From NCBI GenBank assembly GCA_003211695.1, contig QCSA01000002.1:62001-126000 (forward strand): a stretch of 64,000 nt of DNA, read 5' to 3'. This stretch comes from Pelagibacteraceae bacterium AG-464-P07 (GTDB lineage Bacteria; Pseudomonadota; Alphaproteobacteria; Pelagibacterales; Pelagibacteraceae). Below the pieces are notes generated by a model. That model was not told the DNA's origin, ran no database searches, and worked only from the letters and a program-made list of their open reading frames with translations. Below are positions 24,150 through 33,310 of the stretch, piece by piece (the stretch's first letter is position 1; every line of letters begins with the position of its first letter). The translations under genes were made by a program, and so were the position numbers.

Positions 24150-24539
24150 TTAATATTGAGTATATTGCTTAACTTCTTTTATATTTGAACCTAAGATTTT
24201 ATTGATTTCTGATTTAGTTTTTGCTCTTTTATCATTTGTAAAATACACATCTCTTGATAGCTGAATAAATTTGTCTTTAAAATCTGAATTTTTTTCACAT
24301 AATCTAATTTCATCTTCAATTTTCCATAGCTTTTCATTTGTTTCTTTTAAGTTTTTATAGAGAATTTCTATTTCTTTTGAGAAAATAATGTTTTTATTTT
24401 TTGTTTCATTTAAAGTTTCATATTCTTTTTTAACTTCATTTAATGAAACAAGATCATTAATTTTATTTAATTTTATTTCCAAAATGCTAAGTTTATCCAA
24501 GAGTTCGCCTGCAGATATTTCAGCTAGAATTTTGCTCAT
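24150..24539 (-). CDS. DUF6165-like coiled-coil protein
   Basis: A 129-residue protein starting SKILAEISAGELLDKLSILEIKLNKI, the opening I associate with DUF6165 proteins found beside glycosyltransferases. Most of it is predicted helical with Lys/Glu-rich heptads (residues 30-90), so a coiled coil is likely. It is divergent from the GT9 gene (41 bp) and convergent with the FAD oxidoreductase. The function is unknown; co-location with LPS genes suggests a role in glycan assembly. Confidence 0.65.
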   Translation of the reverse strand: MSKILAEISAGELLDKLSILEIKLNKINDLVSLNEVKKEYETLNETKNKNIIFSKEIEILYKNLKETNEKLWKIEDEIRLCEKNSDFKDKFIQLSRDVYFTNDKRAKTKSEINKILGSNIKEVKQYTQY

Positions 24540-24580
24540 TTTGTAATTATAGGTGATATAACATTATCTTATAAATTTTG

Positions 24581-25507
24581 ATGTCTAATATATTAATCAT
24601 AAAACATGGCTCATTAGGAGATATAGCTCAGATTAGTGGTGCGATTCAAGACATAAAAGAAAATCATTCTGAAGATAAAGTATTTATGCTTACAACATCT
24701 CCTTATGAAGAATTATTTCTCAAATGTCCATATATTGATGAAGTTTATATTGATCAAAGATTTTCACGGTTAAATTTATTTTATTTATTAAAATTGAAAC
24801 AAATGATATCCAAACTTGGATTAAAAAAAATATACGATCTACAAAACTCATCACGAACATCATTTTACAGAAAATTTTTATTCAATAAAATAAAATGGTC
24901 TAGCACTGAAACTACACTATCTTCAGGAACTGAAAAAAATGATTTTGACAATGACCCAGTATTAGAGAGGTTTGATTTTCAATTAACCAATTCTAACATA
25001 ATTACTAAACATACACTAAAGCCTAATTTTTCTTGGGCCTGTGAGAATATAGGTGATTTGAAAAAAAAATATGATTTAAAAAAATATATTTTGTTATTTC
25101 CTTTCTGTTCAATAAATTTACCGCATAAAAAATGGCCATATTACAATGATTTAATTTTACTCATTAATAAAAATAATCCAGAATTTGAACTGGTTGTTGC
25201 GCCAGGTCCTAATGAAATTGAAGAATCGAAAAAATTAAATGCTCGAGTAATACTTAAAGATAATAAAGCATTAACTGTAACTCAGTTAGCTGGTTTAATA
25301 GATAAGGCTCAGTTTATTATTTCAAATGATACAGGTCCTGCTCACATGGCAGCCCATCTAGGGGCAAAAGGCGTAACTTTGTTTGGGTATCATACAACAC
25401 CAAAAAAAGTAAGCATAGAAACAAATAAATTTAAAGCAATCATTAAAAACAATTTAAAAGAACTATCGGCTGAAGAAGTCTATTCTAATATTTCCAAAGA
25501 ATTATAA
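24581..25507 (+). CDS. Glycosyltransferase family 9 (heptosyltransferase-like)
   Basis: A 308-residue GT-B glycosyltransferase related to ADP-heptose:LPS heptosyltransferases. The N-terminal NILIIKHGSLGDIAQISGAI (about residues 3-22) and the C-terminal donor-site FIISNDTGPAHMAAHLGAKG (about 245-264) with TLFG are family signatures. ATG at 24581 is preferred to the TTG directly before it. It should act on the cytoplasmic face of the inner membrane in LPS core assembly. It is convergent and abutting with a GT4 gene, supporting a small glycan locus. Confidence 0.9.
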   Translation: MSNILIIKHGSLGDIAQISGAIQDIKENHSEDKVFMLTTSPYEELFLKCPYIDEVYIDQRFSRLNLFYLLKLKQMISKLGLKKIYDLQNSSRTSFYRKFLFNKIKWSSTETTLSSGTEKNDFDNDPVLERFDFQLTNSNIITKHTLKPNFSWACENIGDLKKKYDLKKYILLFPFCSINLPHKKWPYYNDLILLINKNNPEFELVVAPGPNEIEESKKLNARVILKDNKALTVTQLAGLIDKAQFIISNDTGPAHMAAHLGAKGVTLFGYHTTPKKVSIETNKFKAIIKNNLKELSAEEVYSNISKEL

Positions 25508-26605
25508 TTAGTTTAAAAGCTCAATATATTCTTTAATAATCTTACTCCATTCAAATTGCTTTGAAAATTCTTTGGCATTTTTCCCAAATTTTAAATATCT
25601 ATCTTCTTCAAATATGTTTTTTATGCTTTGATAAATTGAATCAAGATCATTTCCGTTGCAAATTAAGCCAGTTTTATTGTGAATTATTGCATCTGACGCT
25701 CCGCCATCTTTACCACCGATAGAGGGAACTCCATGTTGTCCAGCTTCAATAAAAGCTATCCCAAATCCTTCTACTGATTTTTTATAAATAATTGATGGCA
25801 TAACAAATAAGTGAGATTTTTTTATTAAAGCTGATTTAAGATCAGGACTTATATTATTTATAAAAATAACAATATTTTCTAATTTTAATTCCTGGACTAG
25901 TTTTTTTAAATTTTTTTCTTCATCTCCACTTCCTATACAAACATATTTTATTTTAGGAAATTTTTCCTTAAGATTTCTAATTGCCATAATTGTTTTGTCA
26001 TGGCCTTTCCTCTTAACAAATCTAGCTACTGTAATTAAACATGGAAATGAATCTTTGAATACATTTTCGGCCGCTTTTATATTATTTTCATCAGGTTCTT
26101 CATAAAAACTTATTCCAGGGTGAATAACTTTAATTTTATTTTCATCAATTCCATTATTTACTGCTAATCCTTTTGTAAAATTTGAATTGGATATTATAAA
26201 ATTCGCTTTTGATATACATTTGATCATTCTTTTATTTATACTTGAATTTATAGGGTGATTTATTTCTTTTGAGTGAATTAAACAAAGTATCTTCTTATTT
26301 AATAAATATTTTTCATTTAAATATTCTAGACTTTTCCAATGATCAGCAATCAAGGCTTTAATAGATGAATTTTCTTTTAAATAATTATTTACTAAATTAG
26401 CTTTTCTGAATTTTCTAAATAATTTTATTCCAGATACTCTTGTAATATCGTACCGAAACTTTTTATCGTGGGTGTCAGAATTTTTATGTTTTTCTGCGAA
26501 AATTTTAACAGGGCCATAGTTTAATAAAGCAACGGATAATCCTCCCATTAATACTTGCATTCCACCTAATTCGGGCGGGAAATTCCTGGTGTTAACCAAA
26601 AACAT
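25508..26605 (-). CDS. Glycosyltransferase family 4
   Basis: A 365-residue GT-B enzyme. The acceptor half starts NTRNFPPELGGMQVLMGGLS (residues 5-24), the hinge-region TVARFVKRKGHDKTIMAIR is the usual donor-domain entry, and the nucleotide-sugar site has PSIIYKKSVEGFGIAFIEAG with the E-X7-E motif, followed by GGKDGGASDAI. It starts inside the stop of the peroxiredoxin-like gene (TAATG) and directly abuts the GT9 gene at its 3' end. Probable role: LPS or glycolipid assembly; donor and acceptor are unknown. Confidence 0.88.
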   Translation of the reverse strand: MFLVNTRNFPPELGGMQVLMGGLSVALLNYGPVKIFAEKHKNSDTHDKKFRYDITRVSGIKLFRKFRKANLVNNYLKENSSIKALIADHWKSLEYLNEKYLLNKKILCLIHSKEINHPINSSINKRMIKCISKANFIISNSNFTKGLAVNNGIDENKIKVIHPGISFYEEPDENNIKAAENVFKDSFPCLITVARFVKRKGHDKTIMAIRNLKEKFPKIKYVCIGSGDEEKNLKKLVQELKLENIVIFINNISPDLKSALIKKSHLFVMPSIIYKKSVEGFGIAFIEAGQHGVPSIGGKDGGASDAIIHNKTGLICNGNDLDSIYQSIKNIFEEDRYLKFGKNAKEFSKQFEWSKIIKEYIELLN

Positions 26606-27159
26606 TAATTAAACCATTTTATACCACAACCCATACTCGGAGTTTGTTTGGCGGGACCTTTTTCTGAAGTTGCTATTAACTTCATAGCAATTCTTAGTTC
26701 ACTATCTCCTGTATTAACAGGCTTATGATTTTTTAATTCTCTAATTCTACCTCTGTATTGCAGTTCTAGATTGTTATTGTAACCAAAAAAATCTGGTGTA
26801 CATACTGCGCCGTAATCTTTAGCTACTTTTTGTGATTCATCAATTAGATAAGGAAATGAAAAATTATGCAGTTTTGAAAAAGATATCATTTTTTCAAAAG
26901 AATCTTCAGGATAATTTTTTACATCATTAGACATTATAGCGGCAGATTTTATACCTTGGCTTTCAAGAAATTTTACATCTTGAACAATTTCTTTGATTAC
27001 AGCTTTTACGTATGGACAATGATTGCAAATAAACATAATTAAAGTACCGTTTTCTCCACTTACTTCATTTAGAGATACTTTTTTATTTTCAATAGATAAC
27101 AAATTAAAACCTTTTGCTTTTTCTCCAAAATTACAGATAGGTGTTTTTGTTAATGTCAT
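26605..27159 (-). CDS. Peroxiredoxin/thioredoxin-family (redoxin) protein
   Basis: A 184-residue thioredoxin-fold protein of the AhpC/TSA-like redoxin group. The redox site is FICNHCPYVKAVIKEIV (about residues 49-65) with a CxxC, followed by KSAAIMSNDVKNYPEDS and DFFGYNNNLELQYRGR. This matches the PRX_like1 branch, probably a thiol peroxidase or disulfide exchange protein; no signal peptide is seen, so it is cytoplasmic. It lies between the beta-hydroxyacid dehydrogenase (5 bp) and the GT4 gene (one-base overlap). Confidence 0.85.
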   Translation of the reverse strand: MTLTKTPICNFGEKAKGFNLLSIENKKVSLNEVSGENGTLIMFICNHCPYVKAVIKEIVQDVKFLESQGIKSAAIMSNDVKNYPEDSFEKMISFSKLHNFSFPYLIDESQKVAKDYGAVCTPDFFGYNNNLELQYRGRIRELKNHKPVNTGDSELRIAMKLIATSEKGPAKQTPSMGCGIKWFN

Positions 27160-27164
27160 TTTAA

Positions 27165-28034
27165 TTATTTTCTTAATCGTTTTATTAAACTAGAGGTATC
27201 CCAGCGTTCGCCACCCATTTTTTGAATATCACCATAGTATTTATCTACAATTTCAGTTACTGGCAACAATGAATTATTTTTTTTAGCTTCTTCTAAAGCA
27301 AACTTCAAATCTTTTCTCATCCAATTAACAGCAAATCCAAAATCAAATTTATCTTCAATCATAGTTTTGTATCTATTCTCCATTTGCCAGGATTGAGCTG
27401 CTCCTTTTGAAATAACCTCAATCACTTCTTCCATATTTAAACCAGCTTTAATTCCAAAATTTATTCCCTCTGATAAACCTTGAACTAATCCAGCTATGCA
27501 AATTTGATTTACCATTTTTGCAAGTTGTCCACTCCCAGCTTTACCAAGCAATTTCATTTTTTTACTATAACAGTCAATAATTGGACTTGCTTTGTCGTAA
27601 TCTTTTTTATCACCGCCAATCATTACAGTTAGTGCGCCATTTTCAGCTCCTGCTTGGCCTCCCGAAACTGGAGCATCTAAAAAACCAAAGTTATTTTTTA
27701 TTGCATAATCATAAATTTCTTTGGCGATAGTAGCGGAAGCAGTTGTGTTATCTACGTAAATGGATCCTTTTTTTATTGATTTAAATATTCCATTTTCTCC
27801 AAAAGTTACCTCTTTTAAATCATTATCGTTTCCAACACATGTAAATATAAAATCAGAATCTCTTGATGCTTCAGCAGGAGTTTCTGCCATTTTACCTGAG
27901 TAAGTTTTAAGCCATTTCTCAGCTTTAGATTTAGTTCTATTAAATACAGTTACATTATGGCCTGCCTTTGATATATATCCAGCCATAGGATATCCCATTA
28001 CACCAAGACCTATAAAAGAAACTTTACAACTCAT
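27165..28034 (-). CDS. Beta-hydroxyacid dehydrogenase (3-hydroxyisobutyrate / tartronate-semialdehyde type)
   Basis: A 289-residue NAD(P)-dependent oxidoreductase. The cofactor site is VSFIGLGVMGYPMAGYI (residues 5-21) then FNRTKSKAEKW, the substrate loop DAPVSGGQAGAENGAL (about 118-133) and the catalytic Lys helix GQLAKMVNQICIAGLVQGL (about 169-187). The Arg in FNRT after the second strand favours NADPH. It could act on 3-hydroxyisobutyrate, tartronate semialdehyde or glyoxylate/succinic semialdehyde; sequence alone does not decide. It is divergent from the MFS gene by 8 bp. Confidence 0.88.
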   Translation of the reverse strand: MSCKVSFIGLGVMGYPMAGYISKAGHNVTVFNRTKSKAEKWLKTYSGKMAETPAEASRDSDFIFTCVGNDNDLKEVTFGENGIFKSIKKGSIYVDNTTASATIAKEIYDYAIKNNFGFLDAPVSGGQAGAENGALTVMIGGDKKDYDKASPIIDCYSKKMKLLGKAGSGQLAKMVNQICIAGLVQGLSEGINFGIKAGLNMEEVIEVISKGAAQSWQMENRYKTMIEDKFDFGFAVNWMRKDLKFALEEAKKNNSLLPVTEIVDKYYGDIQKMGGERWDTSSLIKRLRK

Positions 28035-28042
28035 AATTAATT

Positions 28043-29272
28043 ATGATTATAAATATTATTAGATCAAATTTCAAAATAATTTTTTTTGGCTTTGTTTTCA
28101 CTTTTTTTTCATGTGTTGGACAGAGTTTTTTTATAGGGCTATTTAATTCCAATATTAGAGAAGAATTAAATATTTCTCATGGAGAATTTGGAACCATTTA
28201 TGGAATTGCCACATTATGTAGTAGCTTAACATTAATTTGGTTAGGAAAAAAAATTGATGATTTAAAGTTAATTAATTATTCTTTTTTAGTTGTAATTTTT
28301 TTAAGCTTTGCAGCGCTTTTTTTTTCGTTTGTTAAGGGAATAATTGTTTTAGCTTTAGGAATATTTTTTTTAAGATTATCAGGCCAAGGGTTAATGGCCC
28401 ATACTGCTTCAGTTGGGATTAGCAGATATTTTAATCAAAGTAGGGGCAAAGCATTGAGCTGTGTTTGGATTGGCATGTCTCTTGGAGAGTTTTTACTACC
28501 TGTAATGATAGTTTACTTTTTGTCATTTTTATATTGGAGAAATGTATGGCAAGGAATTGCAGTTATAATTTTATTAATCTTACCAATGTTTACTTATCTT
28601 ACCATTAAACACATAAATAAATTTTCTAGAGAAAATAATAATGGAGATCATACAAGCAAAAATATTGATACAGTCAAAAGTTGGACCAGGAGAGAAGTAT
28701 TAAAAGATTTAAAGTTTTATTCAATTTTGCCAGCTATGTTAGCATCATCATTTATAATTACTGGTATAGTTATTAATCAAACATTTATTATAGAATCCAA
28801 GGATTGGGGAAAATTTGCAATTGCTAAATCATTTATGATTTATTCATTACTAACTGTAGTTACTTTATTCCTTTCAGGATTTTTGGTGGATAAATTCACT
28901 AGCAGAAAAATTTTTCCACTACTAAATATTCCATTGCTTCTAAGTTTAGCGGTATTAGCTATTTTTGATCATCCTTATTCTGCTTTTGTTTTTATGGGAT
29001 TTATGGGTATTTCAAACGGATTAACAAATGTTTTGATGTCTTCTTTCTGGGCCGAAATTTATGGTGTAAATTATCTTGGATCTATTAAAGCTTTAACAGG
29101 ATCCTTGATGGTTTTTTCAACAGCCTTGGCCACAGCAGTGTTCGGGACTTTGATTGATTTAGGTTATTCCATTGAAAATATTGCTTTTTTGTGTGCTATT
29201 TATACAGCTATGTCAATTTTTATTGTTATAATTTTTCAGAATTCTTACAAACCAACTTTAATTAAAAAATAA
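28043..29272 (+). CDS. MFS transporter
   Basis: A 409-residue major facilitator protein with about 12 hydrophobic helices. The loop 2-3 signature appears as WLGKKIDDLK (about residues 73-82), the N-terminal helix has the substrate-lining SCVGQSFFIGLFNS, and TM4-5 includes RLSGQGLMAHTASVG (about 111-125). A central charged loop (residues 193-230, KHINKFSRENNNGD) divides the halves. The QGLMAHT motif occurs in oxalate/formate- and monocarboxylate-like MFS branches. The divergent beta-hydroxyacid dehydrogenase suggests an organic acid substrate, but this is only inference. Confidence 0.88.
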   Translation: MIINIIRSNFKIIFFGFVFTFFSCVGQSFFIGLFNSNIREELNISHGEFGTIYGIATLCSSLTLIWLGKKIDDLKLINYSFLVVIFLSFAALFFSFVKGIIVLALGIFFLRLSGQGLMAHTASVGISRYFNQSRGKALSCVWIGMSLGEFLLPVMIVYFLSFLYWRNVWQGIAVIILLILPMFTYLTIKHINKFSRENNNGDHTSKNIDTVKSWTRREVLKDLKFYSILPAMLASSFIITGIVINQTFIIESKDWGKFAIAKSFMIYSLLTVVTLFLSGFLVDKFTSRKIFPLLNIPLLLSLAVLAIFDHPYSAFVFMGFMGISNGLTNVLMSSFWAEIYGVNYLGSIKALTGSLMVFSTALATAVFGTLIDLGYSIENIAFLCAIYTAMSIFIVIIFQNSYKPTLIKK

Positions 29273-29275
29273 ACC

Positions 29276-29304
29276 TTGATTTTTTAGTGTCCATTTTATA
29301 TTAG
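29276..29304 (+). promoter_or_regulatory. Probable promoter of rpoZ
   Basis: TTGATT at 29276-29281, 17-bp spacer and TATTAG at 29299-29304. Initiation about 7 bases later would fall almost at the ATG (29314), giving a nearly leaderless message. Confidence 0.35.
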
Positions 29305-29313
29305 TTCTGGCTC

Positions 29314-29835
29314 ATGGCTAGAATAACTGTTGAAGATTGTATTGATAAGGTTGAAGGTCCTTACGATTTAGTTTTGATTGCTAAAGAAAGAGCAGTGCAG
29401 TTAAATTCTGGTGAACAGCCAAAAGTTGATCCCAAAAATGATAAAAATACAGTTATTGCATTAAAAGAGATTGCGGAAAATAAAGTTTCAGTAAAAGAGC
29501 TAAAGGAATTGGCAATTAATAAGCTAAGAAAACATATTGAACAAGATACAAATGCTTCAGACCAGGATGAATCGGAAGGAGATGATTTTGCAAATATTTA
29601 TAAAGGAGAAGTTTCAAAAAGCGGGATTCCTATTTTGCCATCTAAAAGAGCTAGAAAAACTCCTGAAAAAGTAGAAATTTTTAAAGAAAAAAAGGAAACA
29701 CCTCAGAAAGAAATACTTGAGAATGAAAGTTTACCTAAGGATAATGAAATTTCATTAGAAGAATTAGCAAATCAAGAAAAAATAGCAGAAGGTCCGAATG
29801 AATTAGATAATTCAGAAACTTCTGATAATAATTAA
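29314..29835 (+). CDS. rpoZ: RNA polymerase omega subunit with long acidic tail
   Basis: Omega subunit, which helps assemble the beta-prime subunit of RNA polymerase. The conserved part is residues 1-65: MARITVEDCIDKVEGPYDLV, IAKERAVQLNSG and DKNTVIALKEIAENK. Usual length is about 80-130 residues; this one has 173. The extra part, from about residue 85, is low-complexity, Glu/Lys/Pro-rich and acidic (for example SDQDESEGDDFANIY, EKVEIFKEKKETPQKEI) and looks disordered. It is followed 41 bp later by dusA. Confidence 0.9.
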   Translation: MARITVEDCIDKVEGPYDLVLIAKERAVQLNSGEQPKVDPKNDKNTVIALKEIAENKVSVKELKELAINKLRKHIEQDTNASDQDESEGDDFANIYKGEVSKSGIPILPSKRARKTPEKVEIFKEKKETPQKEILENESLPKDNEISLEELANQEKIAEGPNELDNSETSDNN

Positions 29836-29876
29836 AATAAAATTAAATTAGATAATTTTTTTTAATACTCATTAAA

Positions 29877-30863
29877 ATGATTAAAAAAGTTTCCGTAGCA
29901 CCCATGATGGATTGCACAGATCGTCATGATAGATATTTTTTAAGATCTATTAGCAAGAATGTAATGCTGTACACGGACATGATTGTGTCAGAAGCCATTA
30001 AAAGAGGAGATAAAAAAAAATTACTATCATTTAATCTTAAAGAAAAACCCTTGGCACTACAAATTGGTGGATCTTCGCCTAAAATTTTAGCAGAAGTAGC
30101 TAAAATAGGAGAAGATTTTGGTTATGATGAAATTAATTTAAACTTAGGTTGTCCCAGCAAAAAAGTTCAAAAAAACAAATTTGGAGCTTGTTTAATGAAA
30201 GAACCTAATCTTGTTGGCGAATGTATAAATGAGATGAGAAACTCATGTACAATTCCAATCTCGGCTAAAACTAGAATAGGATATAATGAGATTGAAGACT
30301 ACGATTTTTTTAAATCTTTTATTGATATAATTAAAAAAGCTGGATCAAATATTTTTATTATCCATGCTAGAAGAGCGATATTAGAAAAACTTTCGCCAAA
30401 ACAAAATCTTAATGTTCCCCCATTAAATTATAATTTTGTTTATGAACTTAAAAAAGATTTTTACCAAGATAGTATTATTTTGAATGGAGGAGTAAGTTCA
30501 ACTGATCAGATAAAAGAACATTTAAAGTATGTAGATGGAGTAATGATTGGACGTGCTGTATATCATTCTCCTTATTTTTTAGCTGATGTTGAAAGAGATA
30601 TTTTTAGTAACAATAATGTGCCTACAAGAACCGAAGTTATGGAACAAATGATAACTTATATAAAAGAAGAAATAAAAAAAGGAACTAGACTTAATCAAAT
30701 CATGAGACACACCGTTGGTTTATTTCATGGACAAAAAGGTTCAAGTTATTGGAAAAGATATTTAAGTGAGAATATGTGTATTAGAGAAGCCGATCTACAA
30801 AAAGTTAATCATATTATGGATCATATCAAAAATAATAACTTTACCGCTTCTTTGGGTAAATAA
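29877..30863 (+). CDS. dusA: tRNA-dihydrouridine synthase DusA
   Basis: An FMN enzyme of 328 residues that reduces U20/U20a in the tRNA D-loop. The start VSVAPMMDCTDRHDRYFLR (residues 5-23) is specific to DusA, NLNLGCPSKKVQKNKFGACL carries the catalytic Cys (about residue 98), and AKTRIGYNEIEDYDF, FIIHARRA and LNGGVSS line the FMN site. RHTVGLFHGQKGSSYWKRYLS (20-residue C-terminal helix region) is also DusA-like. Its stop is followed one base later by the probable start of the TauE/SafE gene. Confidence 0.95.
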   Translation: MIKKVSVAPMMDCTDRHDRYFLRSISKNVMLYTDMIVSEAIKRGDKKKLLSFNLKEKPLALQIGGSSPKILAEVAKIGEDFGYDEINLNLGCPSKKVQKNKFGACLMKEPNLVGECINEMRNSCTIPISAKTRIGYNEIEDYDFFKSFIDIIKKAGSNIFIIHARRAILEKLSPKQNLNVPPLNYNFVYELKKDFYQDSIILNGGVSSTDQIKEHLKYVDGVMIGRAVYHSPYFLADVERDIFSNNNVPTRTEVMEQMITYIKEEIKKGTRLNQIMRHTVGLFHGQKGSSYWKRYLSENMCIREADLQKVNHIMDHIKNNNFTASLGK

Positions 30864-30864
30864 G

Positions 30865-31698
30865 TTGTTAGAGACACTAGATCAAAATCAAATTATATTT
30901 TTTGCCACTGTTATGGCTTTAACAGCAATTCCCGTTGGTTTTATTGCTGGATTATTTGGAGTTGGTGGAGGATTAATAACGGTGCCTGTACTTTTTTATA
31001 TTTTTAATTCTATGGAATTAGATAGATCATTTATCATGCATTTAGCCGTTGGTACTTCTTTTGCAATTATAATTCCTACCTCATTTATTTCGACTATGAC
31101 TCATATGAAATTTAAAGCAGTGGATTTTGATATTGTCAAAAGTTTTGGAGCTTTTGTAGTAATTGGAATTATCATAGGAACTATTTTTGCTGTAATTTTA
31201 AAGACTGCGTATTTAATTCTCTTCTTTTCAGTTTTAACAATGTTGTTTGCTTTTTATTTTTTGACCTCTAAAGAAAAGACAAACAGTGTACAACGTAAAA
31301 TGAATTTGATTTATAAGGTTATTTTGGGTTTTTTATCTGGCTTTTTTATTGCTCCTATGGGAATAGGTGGAGGCTCAATTAATGTTCCTATATTGAAAAT
31401 ATTTGGATACTCAATCAATAAAGCTATTGGAAGCTCTGCAGCCATAGGTTTCTTAGTTTCTACAATAGGAGCTTTGTGTTTTGTTATTTCAGGAAAGTAT
31501 CTTAATATTGAAGCACCACTAAGTTTTGGATTTGTTAATATTCCAGCATTCTTAATTTTTATACCCATTACAATGCTAATGGCTAAGATTGGAGCTATAG
31601 CAGTCCATAAAATCAATAGACGAATTATTAACAGACTATTTGGTGTTTTTCTTTTAGTAGTATCTTCTAGTTTGTTTCTTGAATATTTGAAATTTTAA
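30865..31698 (+). CDS. TauE/SafE family sulfite/anion exporter
   Basis: An integral membrane protein of about 277 residues with eight or so helices. Two copies of the family's Gly-rich motif are visible: PVGFIAGLFGVGGGLITVP and GFLSGFFIAPMGIGGGSINV, plus the HLAVGTSFAIIIPTS stretch. I place the start at TTG 30865, one base after the dusA stop; an ATG at 30766 would put 33 residues inside dusA and makes an odd N-terminus. The family exports sulfite, sulfoacetate and other anions. The substrate here is unknown; coupling to dusA looks incidental. Confidence 0.82.
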   Translation: MLETLDQNQIIFFATVMALTAIPVGFIAGLFGVGGGLITVPVLFYIFNSMELDRSFIMHLAVGTSFAIIIPTSFISTMTHMKFKAVDFDIVKSFGAFVVIGIIIGTIFAVILKTAYLILFFSVLTMLFAFYFLTSKEKTNSVQRKMNLIYKVILGFLSGFFIAPMGIGGGSINVPILKIFGYSINKAIGSSAAIGFLVSTIGALCFVISGKYLNIEAPLSFGFVNIPAFLIFIPITMLMAKIGAIAVHKINRRIINRLFGVFLLVVSSSLFLEYLKF

Positions 31699-31728
31699 TA
31701 ATACTTTTAAAAATAATTTTTTAAGAAT

Positions 31729-33189
31729 TTATATTTTTTGATCGTATTCACCAACTTTTCTGGTTGTTTTTAGCAAGTCATCAATAAAATTAAATATAGC
31801 TTTCATCTCAACTATTGACTGAACACTCTCTGTTACTATTACCAATGAAGGTTTGTTAGATGAAGCTCTAATAAGTCCCCAAGAACCGTCTTCCAAAGTA
31901 AACCTAATACCATTAACAGTTAAAATTTCACTTATAAATTTATCTGTTATTTTAGTTTTTCTCTCGAACAGCTCTTTGAACTTTTTTATCATGGTACCTA
32001 CAACTTTATATTTTTCTTCATCACTACAATAGGGTGCCATAGTAGGACTTTGATATGTTGTAGGTAATTCGTTCATCAAATCTGATATTTTTTTTGGTTG
32101 ATTTTTATCAAGTAATTTACATACTTGGATAGCTGATAATATTCCATCATCATAACCCAACCCAATAGGTCTATTAAAAAAAAAATGCCCACTTTTTTCA
32201 AAACCAGCTAGAGACTTTTCTTCTTTTACTTTCCTTTTTATATATGAATGTCCTGTCTTCCAGTAAATTGTTTTACAAGAATTTTTTATAAGTACCTCAT
32301 CAGTTTTAAATAATCCAGTAGATTTAACATCCACTATAAATTTAGAATTTTTATGTTCAATAGATAAATTTCTTGCAATAAGAAGGCCAATTTTATCAGA
32401 GAATATTTCGTTACCATTTTCATCAACCACACCAACTCTGTCACCATCTCCATCAAAAGCAAAACCTATATTAGCTTGATTTTTTTTAACACAATCACTT
32501 AATGCACGAAGCATTTTTAAATCTTCTGGATTGGGGTTATATTTTGGAAAGTTATAATCAAGATTACAATCAAGTTCTATTACATCACAACCGATATTTC
32601 TTATTATTGTTGGAACAAAAATGCCAGCTGTTCCATTTCCACAGGCGACAACCACTTTAATTTTATTTTTAATTTTTTCTTTTGAGAGATGTTGTATGTA
32701 AATTTCTTTGAAACCATGAATTTTTTTATAAGATCCTTTACCTTCAACAAAATTATTATTTAAAACTATTTCTTTTAAATCTTTCATTTCTTCTGAAGAG
32801 TGAGTTAAGCCTTTATCAATCCCCATTTTTATTCCCGTCCATCCATTTTCATTATGACTCGCTGTGACCATTGCAACCGAATCCGCATTTAGCTCAAATT
32901 GGGAAAAATATGTCATTGGAGACAAGGATAAGCCAATGTCTTCTACATTACATCCAGTTGAAATTAATCCTTCGATCAATTTTTTTTTAACTTCTTCGCT
33001 ATACGATCTGTAGTCATGACCTACAATTACTCTAGGATTTTCTTTTCTAGTTTTTGTTTTTACCTGCGTACCAAATCCTCTACCAACACTTGCAATTCCT
33101 TCTCCATTTATATCTTTGGGGTATAGCCACCTTGCGTCGTATTCTCTAAACCCTAGAGGATTTATGTGGATAAGTGTTGACTTGTTCAT
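31729..33189 (-). CDS. Phosphomannomutase/phosphoglucomutase
   Basis: An alpha-D-phosphohexomutase of 486 residues interconverting hexose 6- and 1-phosphates. Phosphoserine loop VTASHNENGWTGIKMG (about residues 108-123), metal-binding FAFDGDGDRVGVVDENG (about 249-265), and the sugar-binding GFEKSGHFFF are intact; RASSNKPSLVIVTES is the C-terminal phosphate-binding loop. It supplies mannose-1-P or glucose-1-P, the latter the substrate of RfbA. It faces away from nrdA across a 172-bp control region and is convergent with the TauE/SafE gene. Confidence 0.92.
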   Translation of the reverse strand: MNKSTLIHINPLGFREYDARWLYPKDINGEGIASVGRGFGTQVKTKTRKENPRVIVGHDYRSYSEEVKKKLIEGLISTGCNVEDIGLSLSPMTYFSQFELNADSVAMVTASHNENGWTGIKMGIDKGLTHSSEEMKDLKEIVLNNNFVEGKGSYKKIHGFKEIYIQHLSKEKIKNKIKVVVACGNGTAGIFVPTIIRNIGCDVIELDCNLDYNFPKYNPNPEDLKMLRALSDCVKKNQANIGFAFDGDGDRVGVVDENGNEIFSDKIGLLIARNLSIEHKNSKFIVDVKSTGLFKTDEVLIKNSCKTIYWKTGHSYIKRKVKEEKSLAGFEKSGHFFFNRPIGLGYDDGILSAIQVCKLLDKNQPKKISDLMNELPTTYQSPTMAPYCSDEEKYKVVGTMIKKFKELFERKTKITDKFISEILTVNGIRFTLEDGSWGLIRASSNKPSLVIVTESVQSIVEMKAIFNFIDDLLKTTRKVGEYDQKI

Positions 33190-33249
33190 TTTTTCTTATG
33201 TAATATTTTCAATAATTTTACAGTATAATTTTATCTTGATTTATTTTTG

Positions 33250-33271
33250 TTAATGTTCTATTAATGTTCTA
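33250..33271 (+). repeat. Two tandem copies of an 11-bp unit upstream of nrdA
   Basis: TTAATGTTCTA occurs twice without a gap (33250-33260 and 33261-33271), just upstream of the first NrdR-like box. It may be an additional regulator site or simply a slippage duplication. Confidence 0.55.
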
Positions 33272-33279
33272 TTGATTTA

Positions 33280-33295
33280 GCAATTTATATAGTAT
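33280..33295 (+). promoter_or_regulatory. NrdR-like box 1 upstream of nrdA
   Basis: GCAATTTATATAGTAT matches 12 of 16 positions of the NrdR box consensus ACACWATATATWGTGT. The right half (ATATAGT) is the best conserved part. It is centred 31 bp from box 2, the spacing known for paired NrdR boxes. Confidence 0.5.
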
Positions 33296-33310
33296 ATTTA
33301 GGTATTATAC

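Noticed and set aside
30766-30864. Longer N-terminus for the TauE/SafE protein
   Set aside because: It lies wholly within dusA and adds a non-family sequence; TTG at 30865 fits operon spacing.
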